DNA from: Streptomyces sp. R33
Lineage (GTDB): Bacteria; Actinomycetota; Actinomycetes; Streptomycetales; Streptomycetaceae
NCBI RefSeq assembly: GCF_041200175.1
Contig: NZ_CP165727.1
Span: 806,001-870,000, forward strand
Direction of reading: 5' to 3'
Length of the DNA stretch: 64,000 bases
The notes under the pieces are model-generated. The model was not told the origin of the DNA. It ran no database searches and was given only the letters and a program-made list of their open reading frames with translations. Positions 8,170 through 18,300 of this stretch are shown in pieces. The position numbers and the translations under genes are program-made. Positions within the stretch are counted from its first letter, which is position 1, and the number at the start of each line of letters is the position of its first letter.

Positions 8170-9745
8170 GGGGGCGTCCGTCCGGGTCGATCAGGGCGCG
8201 GTGCAGCGGGGCCGCGAGGAGGCGCTGGACGGCCGGCAGGTCCGGCGGGACATAGCGGCGGAGTCTGCCCGCAGGGCGCGGTCCGGGACGGCCGCCCGCG
8301 TGCCAGGCGTCCAGTGCCGCGGCGGTCTCCTTGAACGCGTCGAATGCGGCCTCCGGATCGCACAGCCCCGGCTCCGCCCCGGCCTGCGCGTCCAGGTGTT
8401 CGCGCATGAGCTCCAGACGCAGCTCCCGGGCGAAGCGCCGGGCTCCGTCACCCAGTCCGCCCGGATCGTGCGGCGGCCGCGGATCAAGGCTCCGGTCGAG
8501 GACGGCGCAGCTCAGCTCGGAGTCGTGGGTCCACGAACGCAGGTTGACGTTGTCGGACCCGACCGCAGCCCATACGTCGTCGATCACGCAGACCTTGGCA
8601 TGCACGTATACCGGGGTTCCGGCGCGGTTCTCCAGGCCGTAGACCGTGACCCGGTCCCCGCCCGCACGGCGCAGCTCCTCCAGGGCGGTGATCCGCCCGA
8701 TCAGGTTCACGGGCCGACTGAGCCGGCCGTCCTCTTCCGGAACGGAAGGGATGACGGCGATCAACCGCAGCCGCGGGTGCGCGCGCAACGCCCTGGCGAA
8801 GCATTCCACCACGCGCGGGGACCACAGGTACTGGTCCTCCACGTAGATCAGCGTCCGGGCCCGCCTCAGCGCCTTCAGATAGCCGCGGGCGATGCTGCGC
8901 TCGCCGTCGGGGGCGAAGGGATACCCGCGCAGCAGCCGGTTCGGGTAGGTCCGCAGCACCTGGACGGCGTGCGTACCGCACGCCGGAGGATCGGCGCCCT
9001 GCGGCGGCAGCTCACCGGCGCCGGTGTCCTCCCGGTCCCACAGCTCGCGCAGGCGGATCAGGGGGCTGCGGCTGAGCGGCGCCGGGTCCTCCCAGCGTTC
9101 GCGGAAGACGGCTTCGACGTCCCCGACGGCCGGCCCGCTGACCGCGAGCTGGACGTCGTGCCACGGGGGGTGCGGACCGTAGGCCGGTGCCATGGGCAGG
9201 GACTGGCGGTCGCCCGGGTGGCCGGCGTCGTCGTTGCGGTTGTGGCACAGGTCGATCCCGCCGACGTACGCGACATCGCGCTCCGGGCGGCCGGGGTGGC
9301 GCAGCACCACCATCTTCTGGTGGTGCGAGCCGCCGGGCCGCACGCGCAGGTCGAGCAGGCATTCGCCGCCCGCCGCCTCGATGTCTTCGCCGAGGGAGAG
9401 GTTCTCCTCCTCGCTGAACCGGAAGCCGTCGAGGTGGGAGCGCCACAGCAGTCCCTTGACGATGACGCCGCGCTCCGCAGCCCCGCTGAGTACGGCCGCG
9501 ATCTCCGTACCGGCTCCGGCCAGCCGCTCGTCGGGATCGCCGCGCCAGTCGGTGAACAGGACCAGATCGCCCGCGTGCATCCCCCGGATCCGCTCGAGGA
9601 GCTCGGCGAAGTACGCCGCTCCGTGGACCAGCGGCCGGGCGTCGTTGCCCTCGGAGCAGGCCGCTCCGTCCGCCCGGCGCTTCTCCAGCCGGGTGGCGGG
9701 GTTCCCGCGCTCTCCGGGATCCAGCAGCCAGTCCGAGTGGGACAT
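8141..9745 (-). CDS. phospholipase D-like phosphodiesterase
   Basis: A 534-aa PLD-superfamily enzyme, predicted cytoplasmic (no signal peptide). Two HKD-type motifs are visible. The first is SHHQKMVVLRH (His142, Lys144); it lacks the usual Asp, as in other HxKxxVxRH members. The second is YVHAKVCVIDD followed by AVGSDNVN. Both halves of the active site are therefore present. It may act as a cardiolipin-synthase-like transferase or a phosphodiesterase; the substrate is not visible. The ATG at 9745 has GGAGG upstream (complement of 9751-9755). The long frame upstream of it is antisense to the next gene's start. Confidence 0.8.
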   Translation of the reverse strand: MSHSDWLLDPGERGNPATRLEKRRADGAACSEGNDARPLVHGAAYFAELLERIRGMHAGDLVLFTDWRGDPDERLAGAGTEIAAVLSGAAERGVIVKGLLWRSHLDGFRFSEEENLSLGEDIEAAGGECLLDLRVRPGGSHHQKMVVLRHPGRPERDVAYVGGIDLCHNRNDDAGHPGDRQSLPMAPAYGPHPPWHDVQLAVSGPAVGDVEAVFRERWEDPAPLSRSPLIRLRELWDREDTGAGELPPQGADPPACGTHAVQVLRTYPNRLLRGYPFAPDGERSIARGYLKALRRARTLIYVEDQYLWSPRVVECFARALRAHPRLRLIAVIPSVPEEDGRLSRPVNLIGRITALEELRRAGGDRVTVYGLENRAGTPVYVHAKVCVIDDVWAAVGSDNVNLRSWTHDSELSCAVLDRSLDPRPPHDPGGLGDGARRFARELRLELMREHLDAQAGAEPGLCDPEAAFDAFKETAAALDAWHAGGRPGPRPAGRLRRYVPPDLPAVQRLLAAPLHRALIDPDGRPLRMRFRNGF

Positions 9746-9920
9746 GGCACGACCTCCACGCACCCGCCTACCCACTGCCGGCCCGTCCACCCGCGCCGCC
9801 CGGTGGCGCGCCCGGGTACCGGGCCGTACCGGTCGGTGGTGCAGGTGCACCGGCCCGGCGGGGCGGCGTGCCCGGGGCCGCGGCTTGCGGGGCAGCGGCG
9901 GCGGTCCCATAGTCCGAGGT

Positions 9921-11281
<1,361 letters not shown>

Positions 11282-11285
<4 letters not shown>

Positions 11286-11506
11286 CCGGGCTCCGCCCGT
11301 GGTTCCATGACCGCGTGGAGAGCATCACCGAGCGCCTCCTGACCAAGGGGTTCGGCCGGCCCAGCGGGCTGCTCGGCCGTCTCGGCGGCCGGCTCACGGC
11401 CCACGGCAACGCCGCGACCGAGCTGCATGTCGTCGCCCTCGCCGCGCCCGCCGAACAGGACGTCGTGCTACGCGGATGCGGAGCTCCGGCGCGGGGCCAT
11501 GGATGA
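11282..11506 (+). pseudogene. truncated SAM-methyltransferase N-terminus, coupled ORF
   Basis: A 74-codon frame starts at GTG 11282, overlapping the decarboxylase stop, and ends at TGA 11504-11506, overlapping the next gene's ATG. Its sequence (ITERLLTKGFGRPSGLLGRL, then HGNAATELHVVALA and EQDVVL) matches the segment that precedes the glycine-rich SAM loop in a class I methyltransferase family. Here it breaks off exactly where the GxGPG loop should begin and is followed by unrelated sequence. It is likely a 3'-deleted methyltransferase, though still translatable as a linker peptide. Confidence 0.55.
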
Positions 11507-12729
11507 CCCGCTTGCCCCTGTCCGCGCGGATCCGGCCACCGCGCCTCGGTCGGCTGCAGGGTCTGCTGCCTCCGGTCGTCGCATGGCTGCTGACCAACCT
11601 CATCACGTGGCTGATCGCGAAGGCTTCCGTCGCCGGCGACGGATCCGAGGTGGCGTACTGGTCCACGGGCGGTCGCCGCCGCTGGGATTCCGATCACTAT
11701 CTGTCCATCGCGAAGACCGGCTACGAGATGTTTCGGTGCCGTGATCGTTACGCGGACTTTCCCGATGTCCTGTGCGGAAACGTCGCCTGGTTTCCTGGTT
11801 ATCCGATGGCGGTCCGGGCGGTTTCTGCCACCGGTCTTTCCTACGAGACATCCGCCGTCGTCGTCACTGAAGCGTCCTTGTTGGGCATGTTCGCAGTGCT
11901 GTGGTGGCTGCTCGGCGCCCGGCTCACGTGGGCCACCGGCCTCACCCTCGCCATCGGTGTGGTTTTCCCGGGCGGCATCTACTTCCATGCGATGTTCCCG
12001 ATCGCCACCGGAACGCTGGCGCTGCTCGCCTGTATCGCCGGAGTGAAGCGCAGTTCCTGGGGCATGGCCGCTGCCGGCGGTTTCGTGGCGGCTTCCTGCC
12101 ATCCGGTCGGCGCGGTCGCCGGCGGCATGCTGCTGTCGAGCGCATGCTTCGCATGGCAGCGCGACACATGGCCCGTACGCTGCGCGAAGGCCGGGGGCTC
12201 AGCAGCCATCGCCGGGTGCGGCGTGCTCTGGGCCAAATGGCTGATGTGGCAGGCGACGGGCCGCTGGGACGCGTACGAGACCATCCAGAAGTCCAGTTAC
12301 CGGCAAGGCGGCCTGCGCCAGCCCTTCGACGAGATGAGGAAGTCCTACGATTTTCCGTTCAGCGACTGGTACCGGCCCGAGGGACACCTGCCGTGGCTGG
12401 TGGAGCACAGCCTCACCGCACACAGGACGCAGCTGTGGCTGAATGCGGCCTTTCTCCTGCTCGTCGTGGCGACGGCCACGGTTCGGCTCGTCCGGAACCG
12501 CCGGCTCGGCGCCGAGGAGTGGGCCGCCTCGATCCTGACGGTGGCCATCTTCTTGCTGCCGTTCTTCGCCGGCGCGGAGATGTCGTGGTACCGCAATCAT
12601 GCGCAGATGTTTGTCGGGCTCGTACTGGTCAAGCACATGTCCCGATGGATTCAAGTACCGCTGTCGGCATGCTGCTCGATCCAGTACGCCCTTCTGGGGT
12701 CGATGTTCTTCGCCGGGGTGCTGGTGTGA
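11503..12729 (+). CDS. polytopic membrane protein, PIG-V-like mannosyltransferase
   Basis: A 408-aa integral membrane protein with about nine hydrophobic segments. RRWDSDHYLSIAKTGYE near residue 60 and NVAWFPGYPMAVRA near residue 85 resemble the luminal catalytic loop of GT-C/PIG-V-like mannosyltransferases ((R)WDsxxYlxIAxxGY, then FxPlyP). It is therefore likely a polyprenyl-phosphate-sugar-dependent glycosyltransferase. Parts of the gene (for example 11690-11880) use more A/T-ending codons than its neighbours, suggesting later acquisition. The ATG overlaps the stop of the methyltransferase remnant (ATGA). Confidence 0.6.
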   Translation: MTRLPLSARIRPPRLGRLQGLLPPVVAWLLTNLITWLIAKASVAGDGSEVAYWSTGGRRRWDSDHYLSIAKTGYEMFRCRDRYADFPDVLCGNVAWFPGYPMAVRAVSATGLSYETSAVVVTEASLLGMFAVLWWLLGARLTWATGLTLAIGVVFPGGIYFHAMFPIATGTLALLACIAGVKRSSWGMAAAGGFVAASCHPVGAVAGGMLLSSACFAWQRDTWPVRCAKAGGSAAIAGCGVLWAKWLMWQATGRWDAYETIQKSSYRQGGLRQPFDEMRKSYDFPFSDWYRPEGHLPWLVEHSLTAHRTQLWLNAAFLLLVVATATVRLVRNRRLGAEEWAASILTVAIFLLPFFAGAEMSWYRNHAQMFVGLVLVKHMSRWIQVPLSACCSIQYALLGSMFFAGVLV

Positions 12730-12838
12730 CTCGGGACCGAGGACAGACGAGCCCGCACGGTACCTTGGAGGGTCGTTCCGTCCCTCCGTACGTCCGCCTG
12801 CCGGTTGGCGGTGTGCCCGCCTGACAGGTCTGCTCCCC

Positions 12839-14341
12839 TTGCCTCACTCCGCTGTCTCCCCCTCCGCGCGGCTGCGTGACGTCCGGCCGGCCTGGCTGTC
12901 ACCGAAGGTGCTGCGCACCGAGGTACTGGCCGGGCTGGTGGTCGCGCTGGCGCTGATCCCGGAGGCGATCTCGTTCTCGATCATCGCCGGGGTGGATCCG
13001 GCGATCGGCCTGTTCGCCTCCTTCACCATGGCCGTGACCATCGCCGTCGTCGGCGGCCGGCCCGCGATGATCTCCGCCGCCACCGGGGCCGTGGCCCTGG
13101 TCATCGCACCGCTGAACCGCGAGCACGGCTTCGGCCACCTGGTGGCCGCGGTCATCCTGGCCGGGGCGTTCCAGATCGTCCTCGGCGCGCTGGGGGTGGG
13201 GAAACTGCTGCGGTTCATCCCGCGCTCGGTGATGGTCGGCTTCGTCAACTCCCTCGCCATCCTCGTCTTCATGGCCCAGGTGAAGGAGCTGCGGGACGTG
13301 CCGTGGGCCGTGTACCCGCTGCTCGCGGCCGGTCTGGCGCTCATGGTGCTGTTCCCGAGGATCACCAGCGCGGTCCCGGCCCCGCTGGTCTCGATCGTCA
13401 TCCTGACGGTGATCACCGTGGCCGCGGGCATCGCCGTACCGACCGTCGGCGACAAGGGTGCACTGCCGTCCTCGCTGCCGGTGCCCGGGCTGCCCGACGT
13501 ACCGTTCACCCTCGACACGCTGACCACCATCGCCCCGTATGCCTTCGCCATGGCCCTCGTCGGGCTGATGGAGTCCCTGATGACGGCGAAGCTGGTCGAC
13601 GAGATCACCGACACCCCCTCGTCGAAGACCCGGGAATCCATCGGGCAGGGCATCGCGAACATCGTCACCGGCTTCCTCGGCGGCATGGGCGGCTGCGCGA
13701 TGATCGGCCAGACCATGATCAACGTGAAGGTCTCCGGCGCACGGACCCGGCTCTCCACCTTCCTCGCGGGTGCGTTCCTGATGGTGCTGTGCATCGTCTT
13801 CGGGCCGGTCGTGTCCGACATCCCGATGGCCGCGCTGGTGGCCGTCATGATCATGGTCTGCTTCGCGACCTTCGACTGGCACTCGGTGGCCCCGAAGACG
13901 CTCAAGCGGTTGCCGGCGGGCGAGATCACCGTCATGGCCGTCACCGTGGCCTGCGTCGTCGCCACCCACAACCTCGCCGTCGGCGTGGTCGCGGGATCCG
14001 TCACCGCCATGGTCATCTTCGCCAAGCGCGTCGCCCGGCTCGCCGACGTCACGGCGGTCACCGACCCCGACGGCGGGCAGGTCGTGTACGCCGTCACCGG
14101 TGAGCTGTTCTTCGCCTCCTCCAACGAGCTCGTGGGCCGCTTCGACTACGCCGACGATCCCGACAAGGTCGTCATCGACCTGTCCGCCGCGCACATCTGG
14201 GACGCCTCATCGGTTGCCGCACTGGACGCGATCGAGCACCGGTACGCGCAGCGCGGCAAGAGCGTCGAGATCACGGGACTGAACGGGCCCAGCGCCCGGC
14301 TGCACGAGACCCTGAGTGGCGAACTCGCAGCCGCGGGCTGA
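12839..14341 (+). CDS. SulP family anion transporter with STAS domain
   Basis: A 500-aa membrane transporter of the SulP/SLC26 family, probably moving sulfate, bicarbonate or another inorganic anion. The transmembrane part covers residues 20-400, including VALALIPEAISFSIIAGVDP, the family signature region, and SARTRLSTFLAG-type sequence. A C-terminal STAS domain starts at about residue 414, with WDASSVAALD as the phosphorylatable loop. No ATG or GTG is available near the domain edge; TTG 12839 is the best start, without a strong ribosome site. No carbonic anhydrase is fused or adjacent. Confidence 0.82.
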   Translation: MPHSAVSPSARLRDVRPAWLSPKVLRTEVLAGLVVALALIPEAISFSIIAGVDPAIGLFASFTMAVTIAVVGGRPAMISAATGAVALVIAPLNREHGFGHLVAAVILAGAFQIVLGALGVGKLLRFIPRSVMVGFVNSLAILVFMAQVKELRDVPWAVYPLLAAGLALMVLFPRITSAVPAPLVSIVILTVITVAAGIAVPTVGDKGALPSSLPVPGLPDVPFTLDTLTTIAPYAFAMALVGLMESLMTAKLVDEITDTPSSKTRESIGQGIANIVTGFLGGMGGCAMIGQTMINVKVSGARTRLSTFLAGAFLMVLCIVFGPVVSDIPMAALVAVMIMVCFATFDWHSVAPKTLKRLPAGEITVMAVTVACVVATHNLAVGVVAGSVTAMVIFAKRVARLADVTAVTDPDGGQVVYAVTGELFFASSNELVGRFDYADDPDKVVIDLSAAHIWDASSVAALDAIEHRYAQRGKSVEITGLNGPSARLHETLSGELAAAG

Positions 14342-14428
14342 CTTCATCGCCATGCCGACACCCTGACCGGGTGAAGCCCGCGGTGGCCGACCGGCCGGAT
14401 GACGCCCTCCGCGCCTGCCGGGCTGCCG

Positions 14429-15679
14429 TCAACCCTTTCCGGGCACGTACGGCTGGTGGCCGGGGTACACGTGATCGGGGGTCACGATGCCGGTGACCGC
14501 CTCGCCGAAGAGCGTGCTGGGCTCCTGGCCCTTGTAGCTTGCATCGGTGTTGAGGAGGATCACCATGGTCGCCTGTGCCTGCGGCAGGTAGACGGGCAGG
14601 ACTTCGTATCCGGGGATCGAGCCGTTGTGACCGATCCAGCCCTGGACGTTGAAGATTCCCAGCCCGTAGCCGTCGCCCTGGATGTTCATCGGGGTGGTCT
14701 TGAGACGTTCGGCCTGGGTCGCGGGCGTGAGCAGCCTGCCGGTGGCGAGGGTGCGGGCCCAGCTGCGCAGGTCCTCCAGGTCGGAGACCATCTCACCGGC
14801 GGCCCAGGCCCAGGAGGGGTTCCAGCGGGTCGCGTCCTCGATCTTGCCCGAGGCCGTCTGGTTGGTGTACCCGTGCGCGTACGGATCCGGTAGGGCCGCA
14901 CTCGTGGGGAAGACCGTACGGCGGAGCCCGGCCGGTGCCAGGACGTCCTTGGCGATGACCTCGTGGAGCGGCCGGCCGGTGATCTTCTCCACCACCAGCC
15001 CGAGCAGGATCAGGTTGGTGTTGGAGTAGTCGAACTCCGCGCCCGGCGCGAACTGAACGGGGTGTTTGAAGGCGTAGTCGAGCAACTGCTGTGGCGTGAA
15101 GGACTGTTCGGGATCGGCTTGGAGCTTCTTGTTGAAGTTCTCGTCCATGCTGTAGTTGAAGAGCCCGCTGCGCATGCCCGCCAGTTCGCGCAGGGTGATG
15201 CGGTCGCCGTTCGGAACGCCCTTGACGTACTTGCCGATGGGGTCGTCCAGTCCGATCTTGCGCTGGTCGACCAGTTGGAGGAGGGCGGTGACCGTGAACG
15301 TCTTGGTCTCACTGCCGATGCGTACGTGGAGCCCGGTGGTCATGGGCGCGCCGGTCGCCTTGTCCGCCACCCCGAAGGTCTTCACGTAGCTCCCCTTGCC
15401 GGGGGCCCACAGGCCCACGGTCACGCCCGGCACCTTCGTCTGGCGCATGACCTGCCGGATGGCCGCGTCCAGCTGCGCTGCAACGGCCGGCGTGAGCTGC
15501 GGGAAGGGCGTGTCGGCGTCCGGGGAGGGGGCGGCGGAGAGGGGGGTGGACGGCACGGGGGTGGACGGCGCCGGAGCGGTCACCGCGGATGCGGAGCCCG
15601 CGAACACCGGGACGATGAGCACGCCTGCGGCGGCAGCAGCCGCGCAGGCCCGGCGCAACCGGAGGTGGGTTGGCTTCAC
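14429..15679 (-). CDS. secreted serine hydrolase, beta-lactamase/DD-peptidase class
   Basis: A 416-aa exported serine hydrolase of the class C beta-lactamase/D-Ala-D-Ala carboxypeptidase fold. Residues 1-33 are a signal peptide (VKPTHLRLRRAC…GSASA). A Pro/Ser linker runs to residue 60. Catalytic motifs are SETK (Ser123, Lys126), DYSN (Tyr218, Asn220) and the third motif HNG in GWIGHNGSIPG. It acts on an extracellular amide or ester, possibly peptidoglycan stem peptides; esterase members also exist. The GTG at 15679 has GGCAGGAG just upstream. It is convergent with the SulP gene. Confidence 0.85.
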   Translation of the reverse strand: MKPTHLRLRRACAAAAAAGVLIVPVFAGSASAVTAPAPSTPVPSTPLSAAPSPDADTPFPQLTPAVAAQLDAAIRQVMRQTKVPGVTVGLWAPGKGSYVKTFGVADKATGAPMTTGLHVRIGSETKTFTVTALLQLVDQRKIGLDDPIGKYVKGVPNGDRITLRELAGMRSGLFNYSMDENFNKKLQADPEQSFTPQQLLDYAFKHPVQFAPGAEFDYSNTNLILLGLVVEKITGRPLHEVIAKDVLAPAGLRRTVFPTSAALPDPYAHGYTNQTASGKIEDATRWNPSWAWAAGEMVSDLEDLRSWARTLATGRLLTPATQAERLKTTPMNIQGDGYGLGIFNVQGWIGHNGSIPGYEVLPVYLPQAQATMVILLNTDASYKGQEPSTLFGEAVTGIVTPDHVYPGHQPYVPGKG

Positions 15680-15881
15680 GGCATGGTCTCCTGCCGTCCG
15701 GGGACCCAGGCAACAGTGCAAGCGTAGGTCTGCGCCACTCCGGTCGCGCGGTGAGTCCGACGACTTGGCTTCGCCGGCTGCGGGGCGGGGCGGGAATGCG
15801 CCGACCGAGGCTTCTGTTACAGGAGGCAGCTGGCATGCGCGAGTCAAATATCGCGGCCAGTGTCGCTGAGAGGAGCACCAC

Positions 15882-16046
15882 GTGGCACGCACCGTCACGC
15901 GCCCCGTCGTCCGACTGAAATCGACGGCCGGGACCGGCACCACCTATACGACGCGGAAGAGCACCCGGAACAGTCCGGACCGGCTCGTCCTGCGGAAGTA
16001 CGACCCGCTGGCCGGCAGGCACGTCGCCTTCCGAGAGGAACGCTGA
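15882..16046 (+). CDS. rpmG: 50S ribosomal protein L33 (cysteine-free paralogue)
   Basis: A 54-aa ribosomal protein, complete: [20 protein letters not shown] at the start and [20 protein letters not shown] at the end. It keeps the bL33 core TYTTRK and the NSPDRL segment but has no CxxC pairs, so it is the zinc-independent (C-minus) form. The start is GTG, with AGAGGAG upstream. It lies 66 bp upstream of the L31 type B gene, giving a small alternative-ribosomal-protein operon, expected under zinc limitation. Confidence 0.9.
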   Translation: MARTVTRPVVRLKSTAGTGTTYTTRKSTRNSPDRLVLRKYDPLAGRHVAFREER

Positions 16047-16112
16047 GCCCCACCGGACGCCGCCCGGCACGCAGGCACGCACTCGGCACACGCCCATGAG
16101 GAAGGAAACCGC

Positions 16113-16355
16113 ATGAAGCCCCGTATCCACCCCGAATCCCGCTCCGTCGTCTTCCGCGACCGCGCAGCCGACGTCGCGTTCCTGACCAGGTCGACCGCGC
16201 ACGCGTCGGGGACGATCGAGTGGCAGGACGGCAAGACCTACCCGCTGGTCGACGTCGAGATCTCGTCGGCGAGCCACCCGCTGTACACGGGGACCTCACG
16301 GATCGTGGACTCCGAGGGCCGCGTGGAGCGCTTCAACCGCCGCTACGGCCGCTGA
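16113..16355 (+). CDS. rpmE2: 50S ribosomal protein L31 type B
   Basis: An 80-aa bL31 type B. It begins [20 protein letters not shown], has the type B insertion [19 protein letters not shown] and ends with VERFNRRYG. It lacks the CxxC and CxxC-type zinc ligands of the primary L31, so it should replace that protein when zinc is scarce. AAGGAAACC precedes the ATG. It is the second gene after rpmG; a strong hairpin terminator follows at 16381. Confidence 0.93.
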   Translation: MKPRIHPESRSVVFRDRAADVAFLTRSTAHASGTIEWQDGKTYPLVDVEISSASHPLYTGTSRIVDSEGRVERFNRRYGR

Positions 16356-16380
16356 GCGCGGACCACGGCCGACCGCTCGT

Positions 16381-16407
16381 CCCGGCCCCGCGGCTTGCGG
16401 GGCCGGG
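16381..16407 (+). terminator. hairpin terminator after rpmG-rpmE2
   Basis: A perfect 11-bp stem, CCCGGCCCCGC / GCGGGGCCGGG, with a GGCTT loop, lies 25 bp after the L31 stop. No T-tract follows, as is usual in Streptomyces. Confidence 0.7.
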
Positions 16408-16564
16408 CCGGTTCGGGCGTGGGCTTCCCGCCGTGACACCGCGTGTTCCGCGAAGCGGGGGGCGATACTGAAGATCCACGTACGAAGGCTGACTCGGCCG
16501 GCCGGGTGGGGACGCAGCAGTGCCGACGCCGCAGCAGTGCCGATGACTACGAGGGGAGCCGTTC

Positions 16565-17173
16565 ATGACCACGGCGAAGGACCTGTTCATCATCGCGATG
16601 GACCCGCAGCCGGACCGTTCGGTGGGGCAGGGTGACCTGTCGCTCGCACTCGCGGGAGCCGAGCTGATCGATCTCATCGATGCGGAGGCCGTCGCCCTGG
16701 ACGGTGACAGCATCGTGCCCGGTCAGCAGTCGGCGCTGGATGACCGCCTGCTGGACGAGGCAGCCGCGGTGCTGGCGCAGCAGGCGCCGTACGAGCAGGT
16801 CGAGGACTGGCTGTGGCGCAGGGGACGCGATCTGGCCGCGGCGTACCAGGCCGCCCTCGAGGCGGACGGTCAACTGGCCCGGGGGCGAAGCGGCCGGTCG
16901 CTCTTCGGGGCGGAACGCCTGGAAGTGGTCGATTCCCCCGCTCGCCGCCAGGCCCTGAGCCGCTGGGAGGCGGAAGAGCCCGTCTTGGCCGCCCTCGCTG
17001 CAGCCGTGGGGATCATGAGGGGGGCGTCCGAGGAGGAACCGAACCTCGACGAGAACGAAGCGGCGACGACCGTGCTGGCCGTCGTCAACGACGCGGTCAT
17101 GGAACTGGAAGCCGTACGCCAGAGGCGGTCCATCGAGAAGGCGGCGTTCGCCAACGTCTGGCGCGGGCCGTGA
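16565..17173 (+). CDS. GPP34 (GOLPH3-like) phosphoprotein family
   Basis: A 202-aa cytoplasmic, mostly helical protein of the GPP34 family, related to the eukaryotic phosphoinositide-binding protein GOLPH3. Typical features are TTAKDLFIIAMDP at the start, LSLALAGAELIDLIDA, and the C-terminal AATTVLAVVNDAVMELEAVRQRRSIE. Actinomycete members are numerous and their role is unproven; lipid or membrane association is inferred from the eukaryotic relative. GAGGGGAG lies upstream of the ATG. It is a single gene, with a 104-bp gap to the next. Confidence 0.8.
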   Translation: MTTAKDLFIIAMDPQPDRSVGQGDLSLALAGAELIDLIDAEAVALDGDSIVPGQQSALDDRLLDEAAAVLAQQAPYEQVEDWLWRRGRDLAAAYQAALEADGQLARGRSGRSLFGAERLEVVDSPARRQALSRWEAEEPVLAALAAAVGIMRGASEEEPNLDENEAATTVLAVVNDAVMELEAVRQRRSIEKAAFANVWRGP

Positions 17174-17277
17174 CCGGTACCTGATGTGGCCTCCGCTCGA
17201 CCGGTCCACGACGGCCGAAATGCAACAGGTCGCCGAACCGGCTCCCGGACCGGGGCGCGAGCTTCTAGGCTGGTCAC

Positions 17278-17634
17278 ATGCGCCACACGCTCACCAGCCT
17301 CGCCAGTGCCTACGAACTGGAGCGCGTCAAGCGTGCCCCGGCCGGCGGACGCGACTTCATGGCCCGGGCCGCCGCCTATGAGGAACGGGTGGCACAGCAC
17401 CCCGACCTGCGCCACTGGTCCCCCGTGGACAACGCCGATCCCGGGGACGACGGACCGACGCGTGTTCTCGATGCCGACCTCGACGCGTGGACACGCCTCG
17501 GCGACGGCCCGAACCGCGGCGCGTGGCGGATGGCACGGTTCAGCCGCCCGGAACAGGAGGAGCAGCCCGGCGGCGCGCTGACCTGGCAGGAGCTCACGTA
17601 TCACTACGGGCCCCTCACCGAGGACATTCCGTAG
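17278..17634 (+). CDS. hypothetical protein, 118 aa
   Basis: Not recognised. A helical N-terminus (MRHTLTSLASAYELERVKRA) is followed by an acidic middle (DNADPGDDGPTRVLDADLDAW). The ending WQELTYHYGPLTEDIP suggests a compact soluble domain. Codon bias supports coding. It is convergent with the secreted-protein gene across a very strong bidirectional terminator. Confidence 0.55.
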   Translation: MRHTLTSLASAYELERVKRAPAGGRDFMARAAAYEERVAQHPDLRHWSPVDNADPGDDGPTRVLDADLDAWTRLGDGPNRGAWRMARFSRPEQEEQPGGALTWQELTYHYGPLTEDIP

Positions 17635-17673
17635 GGCGATCCGTTCCCGCGTGACCCTCGACTCCGTCCTGAT

Positions 17674-17715
17674 GCCTGCCGGCCCCCGGTCGGAAGCGAC
17701 CGGGGGCCGGCAGGC
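17674..17715. terminator. bidirectional terminator, perfect 19-bp stem
   Basis: GCCTGCCGGCCCCCGGTCG (17674-17692) pairs perfectly with 17697-17715 around a GAAG tetraloop. It lies between two convergent genes and can end transcription from both. Confidence 0.85.
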
Positions 17716-17726
17716 GTGACGGTCGA

Positions 17727-18218
17727 TCAGCAGTTGCGGACGGAGTAGATCGGCGTCCAGTTCTGGCCCTGCTGGCCGCCGCCGGGCTTGAACGACTTGT
17801 CGACCCCGCCGTTCTGGTAGTAGAAGTACGAGGTGGGGTTGCCCGTCTGGTTGTCGAAGTACCAGCCGTTGCCTTCCCAGTTGTACACCGTGTACCGGTT
17901 GCAGTTGTAGAGGTAGAAGATCTTCCAGTCCGACGTCGTCGGATCCCAGACGAGGGTGCAGAGGTTCCCGCTGTCGCAGCCGTAGCTGCCACTCGCCGGC
18001 ACGTGGCCGGTGCGGACGGCGGGCGAGATCCCCGGGGACGCGGCAGCTGCGAGGGACGCCGGCCGGGCGTCTGCGGGCGCCGCCGGCGCGACCAGGACGC
18101 GGGCGCCCGCGCCCTGGTCCGAGGGCGCGGCGGCCTCGGCCGACCCGGTGGTGAAGGCCGCCGTGAGCAGCATCGTGGTGACGCCGACCATGCCGAGAAC
18201 GGAACGCTTGGGGCGCAT
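17727..18218 (-). CDS. secreted cysteine-containing protein, inhibitor-like
   Basis: A 163-aa exported protein. The signal peptide MRPKRSVLGMVGVTTMLLTA ends near GSAEAA. The mature domain starts at about residue 85 (YGCDSGNLCTLVW) and has four cysteines ending in SVRNC, with many aromatic residues (WKIFYLYNCNRYTVYNWEGNGWY). The pattern recalls peptidase-inhibitor I36-like and crystallin-like small secreted domains, but the match is loose. It lies 82 bp downstream of the Ser/Thr kinase gene, whose extracellular part is also a small Cys domain. Confidence 0.6.
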   Translation of the reverse strand: MRPKRSVLGMVGVTTMLLTAAFTTGSAEAAAPSDQGAGARVLVAPAAPADARPASLAAAASPGISPAVRTGHVPASGSYGCDSGNLCTLVWDPTTSDWKIFYLYNCNRYTVYNWEGNGWYFDNQTGNPTSYFYYQNGGVDKSFKPGGGQQGQNWTPIYSVRNC

Positions 18219-18300
18219 CGTGGACTCCTTGTCAGAGCGGTGTGACGTGCCTCGAGACTCGTGGAGGAGCCGCTGCGGCAGTACCTCGCACCTGCGAGGG

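Noticed and set aside
12599..12838. N-terminal extension of the SulP gene to an upstream ATG
   Set aside because: The extra 80 residues are antisense-like, overlap the glycosyltransferase gene end and have no family similarity.
15680..15881. Zur box upstream of rpmG-rpmE2
   Set aside because: No A/T-rich palindrome of the expected kind could be read by eye; I do not claim one.
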